Source of the DNA: Cephalothrix simula
Taxonomy: Eukaryota > Nemertea > Palaeonemertea > Archinemertea > Cephalotrichidae
Reading direction: 5' to 3'
DNA length: 11,415 bases
Assembly (NCBI GenBank): GCA_035591015.1
Contig: JAXIUW010201954.1
Coordinates: 1 to 11,415, forward strand
In this document: positions 1-7,841 of the stretch, piece after piece
Numbering within the stretch: the first letter of the stretch is position 1
Layout: every line of letters begins with the position of its first letter
Made by a program: the position numbers and the translations under genes
Notes under the pieces: model-generated
The model's input: the letters and a program-made list of their open reading frames with translations, nothing else
Database searches by the model: none
Told to the model about the DNA's origin: nothing

Positions 1-701
1 AATCTATGAAAATGTATTAGATAAGATACTTTGTGGACCTTTACAAATTGCTTCAAGACATCTAGGGTACATCATACAACAAAAGAAAGATAAAATGTTC
101 AGGGATTCAAGTCAGGCTCTAATGACATTGATGAATGAGGTAGATTATTAGTTTCTGTATCTATAGAGTTGACACATCTAATTCCTTATGATATAAACAG
201 AAGTAATTTTATAGCCTTGAGTAATTCTCAACTGGAGGGAAGTATGCGGTTAATAATGATTTGTAATACTGAGAGGTAGGCAACCCCTTAAGGTTATTCC
301 TCAATCAATTTGAGGTCATCAAGATGGCGGCGAGTGGGACTACATCAAATGAAAAACCTGTCCTAGAGAGACCATAATTAAGAGACTATACAAAGATCTC
401 AACTTTTGGAAGCTTTTGCTATCGCCAATACTAACGAATGCCATTACTTCCAGTCTGCATACATACATTAACCAATGTCGCAAGGTAACTTGTTGTGATA
501 AAAATGATTACTAACTAGACAGCTGCTAGAATTAATACTTCATGACAGGATTAGAACAATAAAGATATATTTTAAAAGTATACAACAGAATAATTAGGTA
601 ACCTAGTCCACAAGAGATAACAGTAGTGTAATATTGTACCGTTCCACCCCCTTGAGGTAATTTCCGGTGTAACATTGTAATTTAAATTAAAAGTTATTCA
701 C
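1..701. other. AT-rich non-coding stretch
   Basis: No open frame of useful length and no transposon terminus could be seen. The only features that stand out are a YY1-like motif near 320-331 and a weak resemblance between the sequence near 662-680 and the inner right arm of the next element (both contain a TTCCGG...AACATTG or TTACATTG pattern). The rest is unremarkable. Confidence 0.6.
320..331 (+). promoter_or_regulatory. YY1-like motif CAAGATGGCGGC
   Basis: The string CAAGATGGCGGC matches the known YY1 binding consensus (AANATGGCGGC). The ATG inside it, at 324, has a good Kozak context (A at -3, G at +4) and opens an 18-codon frame ending at a TAA at 375-377. Either reading, a YY1 element near a promoter or the start of a short first exon, is possible, but nothing downstream supports a gene. 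Such motifs also occur inside interspersed repeats. Confidence 0.3.
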
Positions 702-1089
702 AGCCTGGTTCCCTAGCACTTTTCTGGATAATGATAAGAACGAAAGGGCTAGGTAGCGGCGGTAGCCAGTACTACGGACCTTTTCCGGTTATTTGACTAT
801 TTGCAAAATAACGGGGTGTACTCCGGATTAACCCCTGACAGATCCTGACACAATGATCCGTTCTGCCGACACCTTAACGCATATAATATTCGGTCAAACA
901 AGTGTGAGAAAGTGTATTTTAAGAAAAAAACGGTTTTTATATTTTCGAAATTTTCAACTGGAATAGTATAGAGGTCCTCCGGTCATTTGACTATCCTTCA
1001 ATGTAACCGGAAAGGTCCGTAGACTAGCTACCCCTGACACCTAGCTCTTTTCTTATTCTCGTTATCCATAAAGGCTAGAGAACCAGGCT
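702..1089. mobile_element. Long inverted-repeat (foldback) element, MITE-like
   Basis: The two ends form an imperfect inverted repeat of roughly 85-90 bp. AGCCTGGTT at 702-710 pairs with AACCAGGCT at 1081-1089. Matching then continues inward through CTAGC, GGATAA, GCTAGGT, GGTAGC and CTACGGACCTTT..CCGGTTA, with the arms at about 702-791 and 1004-1089. No transposase frame lies inside, so a non-autonomous DNA transposon is the likely identity. AGTTATT occurs just outside both ends (692-698 and 1090-1096), but the left copy is separated from the arm by CAC, so it is only a candidate target duplication. Inside, CCGGTTATTTGACTAT (785-800) recurs in direct orientation at 979-994 with one mismatch. 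Superfamily not determined. Confidence 0.72.
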
Positions 1090-2227
1090 AGTTATTATCT
1101 ACTGTTTTGGGTAGTACCAGGTTGTACTTTAGATGAAGCAGCCCTACTATGAAGATCATAATTGCGACCAAACGTAATATTAGTGTTTGGACAATAATAT
1201 CCATTTCTTTCGATCAAGTTTCATAAAAGTCTTATTGGTCTTAATATTGCAAAACTGAAGCGCAAGGTAAATAAAAAGTACCTCATCCTACAAAGCACAA
1301 TAAATTCGCTAACCTATGCACACCAAACTTATGGGCAAGGCAATCGATGTGTCCCAAAAATAATCTCAGAAATTCTTTTAACCTGCCTCAATTCTATTGC
1401 GAGTAGGATAAATCAATGGGGCTAGGGGAAGCGAAAAAGATTCGTTTATCAAAATTTTTTTATGGACAGGAATGACATATATTTATGGAAGGAGTATGTA
1501 TGGAAGGATAAGGATGAGATTTCAAGGGATCAAAATCCGAAAGCCACCATGTTTAGACAGTATGCATGATTCCCAAGCTTGATTGCCTTCCTTTGATGTC
1601 CCATCAAGCTATAAGCATAAATTTACGAGTGATTGATTCAAAATTTATGAACAATCGTAGAAGATTTTTGCAAAAATATAGATATTTACGGTAGAGTTTA
1701 ATAGTTATACAAATTTAGGTGACACTAAAGCATGGGGGGGGGATAATATGCATATAAAGATGATATTGATCTCATATTTTTGAAAATAATGTTATACTCT
1801 ACCATGAATTAGCAAGAAAAGTGTCTACATTTCTTCGCCTCAAATATTTACATGGTCCACGAAAAAATCTAACGACAATAGAGGGCGTCTAACTTTTAAG
1901 ATCTTATAACAATTTCCTTTTTGGCGAGGTATTCAGGGAATTGTGCGAAAAATATTCAGTATTATCGAAGCACCATTTTTCGACGGTGGCGCCATTTTCA
2001 TCAAAATATGAAACAGCAAAGATTAGCTTCTTCGTATATGACTTATTCTTTTAGGTCTTTTATTGTATCTAATTTAGTAGTGTGATTAAGAATCAAAATA
2101 AGAAATAAGCAAAGCGATAAGTCATTCCAAATCCACATTAATTCGTGATATTTTTCTGCCCAAAGCAATCAGCAGAGTTACTGGACAGGCAGGGGCTGTA
2201 ATAATTCCGGATATTCTCTATATTATA
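1090..2227. other. AT-rich non-coding stretch
   Basis: No coding region, RNA gene or complete repeat was found. A G9 tract lies at 1734-1742. A GGCGCCATTTTCA string near 1988-2000 resembles a reverse-oriented YY1 core. The block at about 2114-2127 contains CGATAAGTCA, which also occurs immediately before the second copy of the 250-bp duplication at 3715. Confidence 0.6.
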
Positions 2228-2477
2228 AATCCCTTTTTTATATGATGTGAAAATTCTGACAAGCTGGAGAGATAGCTTCCGATAACCCAACGAACCAAGA
2301 GAAATATATAGAAGATGATAGAAATAAATACTTTTTGTCAACTGCTTCCATCAGTTGCTTCTATTGTTAATTGAAGCAAAAAGAAGATCAGAATGTTCTA
2401 TTTTTATCCAGGGTGGAAAGTATGTTTTAGCTGCTGCGCGAGATTTTATCAATTATAAAAGGGTATAAATGTACATA
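2228..2477. repeat. 250-bp duplicated segment, copy 1
   Basis: This segment is repeated in direct orientation at 3715-3966. By eye the copies differ by one base substitution (GGGTATA against GGCTATA) and one 2-base insertion (AA after TTTTTTATAT in copy 2). The segment contains the left flank of the hAT-type MITE at 2408 and the first 70 bases of that MITE, and the shared sequence stops inside the element after GTACATA. The near identity implies a recent event or sequence homogenisation. No coding content was seen. Confidence 0.95.
2400..2407. repeat. Left 8-bp target-site duplication of hAT MITE
   Basis: ATTTTTAT here directly abuts the left terminus of the MITE (CCAGGGTGGAAAG). The same octamer directly abuts the right terminus at 2534-2541. 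An 8-bp target duplication is the hallmark of hAT-superfamily insertion. Confidence 0.85.
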
Positions 2478-2533
2478 AGCGTTTGAGCTGCCGCGTGAGA
2501 CGTCACGCTAAAATGCACGGCTTTCCACCCTGG
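2408..2533. mobile_element. 126-bp hAT-type MITE
   Basis: The termini are CCAGGGTGGAAAG (2408-2420) and its exact reverse complement CTTTCCACCCTGG (2521-2533). Similarity continues inward: TATGTTTTAGC on the left matches the reverse complement of GCTAAAATGCACGG on the right, with small gaps. Perfect 8-bp duplications (ATTTTTAT) flank both ends. The CAGGG-type end and 8-bp target duplication point to the hAT superfamily. The element is far too short to code for a transposase and must have been moved in trans. Internally, AGCTGCTGCGCGAG and GAGCTGCCGCGTGAG are related in direct orientation. Confidence 0.85.
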
Positions 2534-2541
2534 ATTTTTAT
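2534..2541. repeat. Right 8-bp target-site duplication of hAT MITE
   Basis: ATTTTTAT is identical to the octamer at 2400-2407 and sits immediately outside the right terminal inverted repeat. Confidence 0.85.
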
Positions 2542-2604
2542 GAAAAATCTCTTCATAAAACATTTTGGCTCTCCCTGTTGTTTGAGCTGTGGGAACTTTG
2601 TATA

Positions 2605-2690
2605 CCCCATCGGTTGAGAACCATCTGGATTCGAACTTGCGACGTTCTCATGGAGTCTCATGCTCTAGCACCTAAGCTAGGCACTGATAC
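2605..2690 (-). mobile_element. tRNA-derived SINE-like head, minus strand
   Basis: Read on the minus strand, TAGCTTAGGTG (2669-2679) fits the Pol III A box, and AGTTCGAATCC (2627-2637) fits the B box except for its first base. The 42-base spacing of the two boxes is normal for a tRNA. The T-stem pairs poorly and no acceptor stem closes, so this is not a working tRNA gene. A degenerate SINE head is the better reading. The body and 3' end on the low-coordinate side are not clear and may reach the hAT MITE near 2541. Confidence 0.5.
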
Positions 2691-3029
2691 AATAAAAATC
2701 TATTGAGTAGGCCTATACAAGAAACCTTGGACGCTTCTAAGTTTTAAAAATAGAAGTAACACAGAGGAAAAATTGGAATCTAATTTCCTGAAGTCACTCA
2801 ATTAAAGATTAAGATAGCTCAAATCTAATTTCCGAATACGAAGTATTTAATTGAACATTATACGATCGATTTGAGTTTTCGGTACCGAAGTAATGAAGTT
2901 CTGTAGGTCAATACTACGGAGTGCAACGCGCAATAAATCATTTTGTTTTATTCTCATTTACAAATGCAGTCCCCCCCAGGTCCCCCGATTCAAGAATGCA
3001 GTCCAACAATCGTACTAAACATATAATCA
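2691..3029. other. AT-rich non-coding stretch with weak repeat
   Basis: AATCTAATTTCC occurs twice, about 45 bases apart, near 2778 and 2823. Each copy is followed by related text (GAAGT.. and AATTAAAG or AATTGAAC), suggesting an old short tandem duplication. Nothing coding was recognised. Confidence 0.45.
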
Positions 3030-3096
3030 CTCAACTCCGAAGTCTCAACTACCAACTCAACTCCGAAGTCTCAACTTCCGAGTCTCAACTCGAACT
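3030..3096. repeat. Short tandem repeat, CTCAACTCCGAAGT unit
   Basis: A perfect 21-base direct repeat occupies 3030-3050 and 3056-3076 with a period of 26. It begins CTCAACTCCGAAGT and ends CTCAACT. A third degenerate unit (TTCCGAGTCTCAACTCGAACT) follows. It is a short minisatellite-like patch. It creates a small open frame by chance, which I do not consider coding. Confidence 0.8.
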
Positions 3097-3714
3097 CCCA
3101 ACACCCGTCAACTTTTGTCTCACCTCATCCTTGATGCCTTGAACGTCTTATGCCGCTTAGCACAATTTCGGCCGTCTCTTCTTGTAATTGAGCACACCGG
3201 AAGTGGTATAGCAAATGCGCTAACTTTAATTTCTTATCTAATTTTGAATGTCATAAATTCAGCTATAATAAATGGTTGTTTCTGGTACTTATTCATCAAC
3301 AGTCCTCGAAAAGTGTTCAACTAAACCAACCACATTTCCACCGAGTTTGAAGATCATTTACCTCATTTCGACCAACATCAGCCTACACACACACATGCAT
3401 CATGCAAGCGTTTTAAGACTGCCCCGAGGCAAGACAAAAATAACATTGTCTTTTTAAATTTATAAAAGATGGATTTTATGCTTTCAAATTTAAAAATGCG
3501 TAGGCATAATGTTATCAATTTTATTCCCTTTGATCTCAATGAAAAATCAAAACTTCTTTAAAGGCAAAAAAATCAAATAAAAATCCCTGTCTCGAGATAG
3601 TCAATAAACAGACGTAGTGTTAAACAATATGGTTCTTTAAAAAGTGTGAAAAGCGTGATAATTTTCGATCAGAAAATTTTATAAAATTAGAAAAGTTTTA
3701 TCAAACGATAAGTC
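3097..3714. other. Non-coding stretch between the duplicated segments
   Basis: Short frames up to 69 codons occur here, but they show no domain, no consistent codon pattern and no continuation. A short CA dinucleotide run lies near 3385-3394. Nothing else was recognised. Confidence 0.55.
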
Positions 3715-3966
3715 AATCCCTTTTTTATATAAGATGTGAAAATTCTGACAAGCTGGAGAGATAGCTTCCGATAACCCAACGAACCAAGAGAAATATATAG
3801 AAGATGATAGAAATAAATACTTTTTGTCAACTGCTTCCATCAGTTGCTTCTATTGTTAATTGAAGCAAAAAGAAGATCAGAATGTTCTATTTTTATCCAG
3901 GGTGGAAAGTATGTTTTAGCTGCTGCGCGAGATTTTATCAATTATAAAAGGCTATAAATGTACATA
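3715..3966. repeat. 250-bp duplicated segment, copy 2
   Basis: This is a direct-orientation copy of 2228-2477 with one substitution and one 2-base insertion visible. It includes the left target duplication and the left 70 bases of the hAT MITE. The right half of the MITE and its right target duplication are missing. Copy 2 therefore derives from a locus where the MITE was already inserted. Confidence 0.95.
3897..3966. mobile_element. 5'-part of hAT MITE, truncated
   Basis: The sequence begins CCAGGGTGGAAAG, preceded by ATTTTTAT, and follows the complete MITE at 2408 for 70 bases before ending abruptly after GTACATA. No right terminal repeat follows. It is a fragment carried by the segmental duplication, not an independent insertion. 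Confidence 0.85.
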
Positions 3967-4084
3967 TTACAAATTCATATACATTTTAGAATATTCTCGT
4001 GAAATTATACTGAGGTACAACATATGGTATTTAACCGTTTAAGACTTATATAAAAATCTGTTTTCAGTTGTAGAATATAAGAAT

Positions 4085-4159
4085 ATGAAAACCGTTGCAG
4101 TGTCTGTGGTACTTCTAGTTTCATTTAACGATTATGGTGGTAGACAGCTCTGCAAATAA
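4085..4159 (+). other. 24-codon micro-frame with signal-peptide-like start (doubtful)
   Basis: The frame starts MKTVAVSVVLLVS, a basic residue then a hydrophobic run like a secretion signal, and stops at a TAA after 24 codons. Upstream lie a TATATAAA string (4047-4054) and TCTGTTTTCAG (4057-4067), which could be a splice acceptor. The TATA-like box is only about 19 bases from the nearest initiator-like CAGTT, so it does not form a good core promoter with it. I see no strong splice donor (GTAAG or GTGAG) before the stop. It could be the first exon of a small secreted protein, but chance is more likely. Confidence 0.1.
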
Positions 4160-4339
4160 ATTGCATTTAACAATCTACACGAAATAAGAAATATAGCCCC
4201 AATTAATAAGTATTTAGCGATAATCAATTATTTTAAACATGTATCTTTCAGTAACGAATATCCATACTGATCATCCACGTATTAATATTATATATATGAC
4301 ATATATCAAAAAATTTGAAACGATGGGGAGTTTAGTTAT

Positions 4340-4393
4340 AGTGCTCAAAAATATTTAAGATTCTTAAATCTTATTAAAATATTTTTGAGCACT
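4340..4393. repeat. Strong hairpin, 17-bp perfect stem
   Basis: AGTGCTCAAAAATATTT (4340-4356) is the exact reverse complement of AAATATTTTTGAGCACT (4377-4393). Inside, TAAGATT (4356-4362) pairs with AATCTTA (4367-4373), leaving a short loop and a small one-sided bulge. The whole 54-base block can fold into one nearly continuous hairpin. It could be a foldback repeat remnant or, if transcribed, a small structured RNA. No flanking target duplication was recognised. Confidence 0.85.
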
Positions 4394-4405
4394 TTGGAAT
4401 TCCAA
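4394..4405. repeat. 12-base perfect palindrome TTGGAATTCCAA
   Basis: The palindrome starts at the base after the 4340-4393 hairpin. Function unknown. Confidence 0.7.
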
Positions 4406-4823
4406 AACAAAGCGCTCTGATATCTCATATAATAATAAAAAAGGCTTCTGAAATGTTAGTTATGGGAAACATCATGTTGATACTCAACGGTATAATTTAT
4501 ACTGAAAATAGGATGATAATCGTATCGCCTTGATGCGCACGATGGGGAGACATGAAAGAAACTGGAACTTATCAAAAAAGGTAGAAAAGTAGATTTCGAG
4601 ATAGAAAAATTGAACAGGATGAATAACAACTAAATGAATGGGATACATATAAGTTATTCCATCTATGACCAAATATAAAATGTTGTTATCTAACAATTGT
4701 CTACATTTTTCCATAAAGGCACGTACGGAAGGGGAACGCCCACACCTGCACCTACATCTACAAGATCCGTGGAGAAAATCTAGTCCTAAGTACGTGAAGG
4801 GAGCTCTATTTAGGCCTTAATGA

Positions 4824-4831
4824 TTTGACTA
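4824..4831. repeat. Left 8-bp target-site duplication of second hAT MITE
   Basis: TTTGACTA abuts CAGTGGCGG, and the identical octamer follows the right end at 4987-4994. Confidence 0.75.
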
Positions 4832-4986
4832 CAGTGGCGGAGCCCCACAAATATGCACAATCTTATTTTGCCACAAAAAGCAGAAAATGCACAATTTTTA
4901 GACAAAAATGCCCAAAATCATGGTCAATTTAAAAGAAATATGCACAATTATTTACACATGTGTCGCATTTTGCGACGTTGCGACTG
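4832..4986. mobile_element. 155-bp hAT-type MITE
   Basis: The left end reads CAGTGGCGGAGCCCCACA. The right end, read on the minus strand, starts CAGTCGCAACGTCGCAAA. The first four bases agree, GC agrees at positions 6-7, and scattered agreement follows, so the terminal repeats are short and degraded. The perfect 8-bp TTTGACTA duplications at 4824-4831 and 4987-4994, together with a CAGTG-type end, fit the hAT superfamily. The interior carries several ATGCACAAT-like words (about 4854, 4888 and 4940) and ATGCCCAAAAT, a degenerate internal repeat. No coding capacity. Confidence 0.68.
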
Positions 4987-4994
4987 TTTGACTA
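4987..4994. repeat. Right 8-bp target-site duplication of second hAT MITE
   Basis: TTTGACTA is identical to 4824-4831 and lies immediately outside the CGACTG right terminus. Confidence 0.75.
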
Positions 4995-5810
4995 ACAAGT
5001 AGGCCAAATAATTGATTGGTATATATCTGACGACACAACGTAATGACATTTATGGATATGTATAAATGTAAGCTCATTAAGCAAGCTTTTTAAAAATGGC
5101 TAATTAAGGGTGATACACGTACTGCTATTGGAGATTTTTTATAGAGTTTTCAAATCTTGATAGCGATCAAATCTAAGGTGTTCTAATATACCGTTTCAGC
5201 CTTTGCACGCAAATTGAAAATTTGAATTTTCAAATTTTTGATGATTTTCTTAGAACAATTGAATGACTTCTGACTGTTTTCTTTCACGTAAATTCGCTAT
5301 TATAAACAAAAACAATTAGCCTAAAATGCCTACCTTTTATCAAAACAGAAAAAACTAAATAAACTCCTCCAACTTCAGCTAAAAATCCATATAAGTGAAA
5401 ACATGGTATCACAATTTAGCTTATGTGAAAACGGTTTCATCGAGAGCGATTTATCGTACACTAGCTATGATCTTGTAGACATCGCAATCAATGCTAAAAG
5501 ATCCTAAAACTGGTCAACGCATTAGGAGACTAATAAATATTCTAAAAGGTGTTTTTTGCCAGCATTTATGTATAAGATACAACGATTTCTTATATATTAT
5601 ACGAAACCTATAATCTAATTTAGGAAAAAAAGGATAAAAGTGGTCCCAGATGACAATTACGTTTGAATAAAACATTGATGGATTTTTCTACGGCAGTTGT
5701 GCGGTACTTTAATGAACATTAGTTACTTTAACTTTTTAAAGGTAATTGTGGCCGTGAGCTGAATTTTAAGTTCGGGACGGGATTGGCTTTGTTTTTTTGT
5801 GGATGTCTAG
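4995..5810. other. AT-rich non-coding stretch
   Basis: No genes were recognised. TTGAAAATT-TG-AATTTTCAA at 5214-5233 is a perfect 9-bp-arm palindrome. The DNA is otherwise unremarkable up to the SINE-like head at 5811. Confidence 0.55.
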
Positions 5811-6049
5811 CTCCGGTGGTCTAGAGGATAGAGCTTTGGATTGCCTTGCGAGAGGACCCAGGTTCGAAACCCGGCGTCCCCCGGTGCGAAGACTGCCGAC
5901 TGCTTTATCAAAGGGGGGCCGTGTAGGGCGTGGGCTCGCATGTTAAAGATCCCTGTGGACTTATCAATAAGAGTAGCCGAGATGGGGTTCCCAGAGCTTT
6001 GTACGGCTAAGTAAGAGATAAGAGGACCGTTGAGTCTACCCCCCCCCCC
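5811..6049 (+). mobile_element. tRNA-derived SINE-like element
   Basis: TGGTCTAGAGG (5817-5827) matches the Pol III A box and GGTTCGAAACC (5861-5871) is a perfect B box. Their 44-base spacing is tRNA-like. The T-stem CCAGG/CCCGG around TTCGAAA pairs at four of five positions, but no acceptor stem closes, so this is a tRNA-derived head rather than a tRNA gene. About 170 bases of non-tRNA body follow, locally GC-richer than the neighbourhood and containing GCATGTTAAAGATCCC. A C11 tract (6039-6049) marks a plausible 3' edge. Boundaries are approximate and no target duplication was identified. Confidence 0.65.
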
Positions 6050-6391
6050 TGAAAATATATTATAACTGGAACTGGATCATTTTTTGTTAAAGCAGACAAA
6101 ACCTCAGCAACTCTTGTCGAATGACGAATAGTTTATCGTACACCCAGAGGATATATTTTTGCCCTCATATCATTACCAGCAAAGCAGTGGGAAAGGGATG
6201 CCCGACGTCCACCTTGGATGCCTCCATTACCACTCTCACTTTTTTCATAAAAAACTTAAAATTGACCCTCTAACCATCTTATACACATGTATAATGTATA
6301 TGGTCGTGGAAAAGGTCCCCATTTTAATCTGCCCTTTTTAGCGGCGCAAACCGCAACGCTATACATATGTACGACCATTTTCAGTCACATA

Positions 6392-6410
6392 TGACCTTGA
6401 CCTATAAATA
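6392..6410. promoter_or_regulatory. Nuclear-receptor half-site pair next to TATA-like box
   Basis: TGACCTTGACCT (6392-6403) is two abutting AGGTCA half-sites on the minus strand and contains the extended half-site TCAAGGTCA used by ERR/SF-1-type receptors. TATAAATA (6403-6410) follows at once. No gene starts nearby, and the word may belong to an interspersed repeat, so a regulatory role is only a possibility. Confidence 0.2.
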
Positions 6411-7200
6411 AAAAAATAAACAATCGGGCACCGTGGGGCCCTTGCACTACTACTACTGGGCCAAAGTCATTGTATTCCACCAATGTTGTTGGTCGGATAT
6501 TGTAAATTGTTAGAGAGAGAGACCGCTAGACAGACGAGACAGACACGACGATTATAATAGCTCTTCGCCAAATATGGCGTCAGAAGTCGTTAAATAATTG
6601 GCATTACAATCAAACTAATTAAAAAATCTGTGACATCTGCCATAATTTTCCTGCATGGCATACATTATCAATATACATATGCATAAAATAGAATCATACA
6701 GTCTTTTTGCTGAGAGGTAAAATGCACCAAAAAAACACAAGTACATTATACATAAACTATTAAACTTTGACCTACATTTTCATACCTTTAAAACCTAATC
6801 AAAATTTCAGGAGATTTTCGAGACTTTAAGAGGCTTCCGCCTCTAGGATTTAAACTAAAATTAGACTTACCTTTCATTAAATCAATCTCCAATTTTGTCA
6901 CTTCCCAATATTAATGCTGATGCTCACAATATGTGTCTAATAATAAAAATTTTTAGATGAAGAAGAGTTCAAGTTCGTACTATATCAGTCATAATTTTGC
7001 AGCTGTTGCCTACTCAAATAGAATTATAGATGACACCAATTTATAAAAGTAGAATTATGGAAAATAGTCATCGATTAAACATAATTTTTAAACATCCTAA
7101 CTATGTCCAGGAACAGATGGTTATGTTTGGACCTTATCATTACTTACGAAAGATAATCCCAATTGATACAGTAGAGAAACCTTCAAAAATATGATTATGG

Positions 7201-7227
7201 CGGCCATTTTCAATTTCAAGATGGCCG
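7201..7227. promoter_or_regulatory. Inverted pair of YY1-like cores
   Basis: CGGCCATTTT (7201-7210) and AAGATGGCCG (7218-7227) form an inverted repeat with one mismatch. Each arm carries a GCCATNTT/AANATGGC core as in YY1 sites. It could bind YY1-like factors or be part of a repeat. Nothing nearby resembles a transcribed gene. Confidence 0.25.
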
Positions 7228-7401
7228 TTACACACCAACAAAATGTATGGTCATTTTTCAACACTAATTTACACTCTTAATGTAATTGAGTTGATTTAAA
7301 CTCCAATTTGACCATAAATCAACTTTATTTTTGGTATAAAATCTAAGACATAGAATTTGTTTCTATTTCATTTTTAGGGTTAATAATTATATCTCCATAC
7401 G

Positions 7402-7560
7402 GAATCGATTTCAACTCCAAAAATAGAGTTGATTTCAACCCCCACAAAAGAGTTTATTAGAACTCCAAAGTAGAGTTTATTTCATCTCCAAAATCTCCAA
7501 AAATCTCATTTCTAAAACATAGAGTTCATCTCAACTCTAAAATAGAGTTGATTTCAACTC
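7402..7560. repeat. 23-24 bp minisatellite of dyad units
   Basis: Units begin near 7402, 7426, 7450, 7473, (degenerate 7497), 7522 and 7545. The best unit is GAGTTGATTTCAACTC (7545-7560), a perfect dyad with 7-bp arms and a TT centre, followed by CAAAA-type spacer. A further unit-like word occurs upstream at 7288-7303. The array is thus a series of short, evenly spaced inverted repeats. Other units carry one or more substitutions, so the array is old. Confidence 0.82.
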
Positions 7561-7841
7561 CAAAATGGACTTCTTCTCAATTACTTCAAAATTGAATTGT
7601 TTTTAGATAATTTTGGAGTCGTTCATGATTTTCACCTGGTCCAAATGCAAGTTTTCTCAGCATCGCATGGGAGACATTACAGATGAAATTGGATGAACAA
7701 TGTATAGCTTTATCTACGAGACAAAATAATTTAACGACGGCCAAGTTTGGAAAGTCAAGATTGCCGCCATTACTCAAAATTACTGCTCAATATAGGAATC
7801 ATGGAGCACTGTATGTCGGTCTTACACAATATGAACATAAT

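Larger units (their letters stand above)
3967..4831. other. AT-rich non-coding stretch
   Basis: Apart from the hairpin at 4340-4393, the adjacent 12-base palindrome, and the doubtful micro-frame at 4085-4159, no gene, RNA or transposon end could be identified. A 76-codon frame on the minus strand (4484-4714) has no recognisable domain and looks like chance. Confidence 0.55.
6050..7280. other. AT-rich non-coding stretch
   Basis: A T6 run at 6080-6085 could terminate Pol III transcription from the SINE-like head. TTATACA-CA-TGTATAA at 6279-6294 is a perfect-arm palindrome. A GA/GACA-rich low-complexity patch lies near 6512-6548, followed by a CGCCA-AATA-TGGCG dyad near 6567-6580. A small AGAGGC-TTCC-GCCTCT hairpin lies at 6829-6844. 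No gene was recognised. Confidence 0.55.

Noticed and set aside
2495-2515. CRE-like GACGTCAC inside the hAT MITE
   Set aside because: It is one base off the full palindrome and lies within a transposon, with no gene nearby.
3115-3324. 69-codon hydrophobic plus-strand frame
   Set aside because: Hydrophobicity is expected from T-rich DNA. No domain, no splice signals and no neighbouring exon were seen.
4484-4714. 76-codon minus-strand frame
   Set aside because: No recognisable domain, AT-driven composition and no supporting signals.
5811-5880. Genuine tRNA gene
   Set aside because: The A and B boxes are good, but the acceptor stem does not close and a non-tRNA body follows, as in a SINE.
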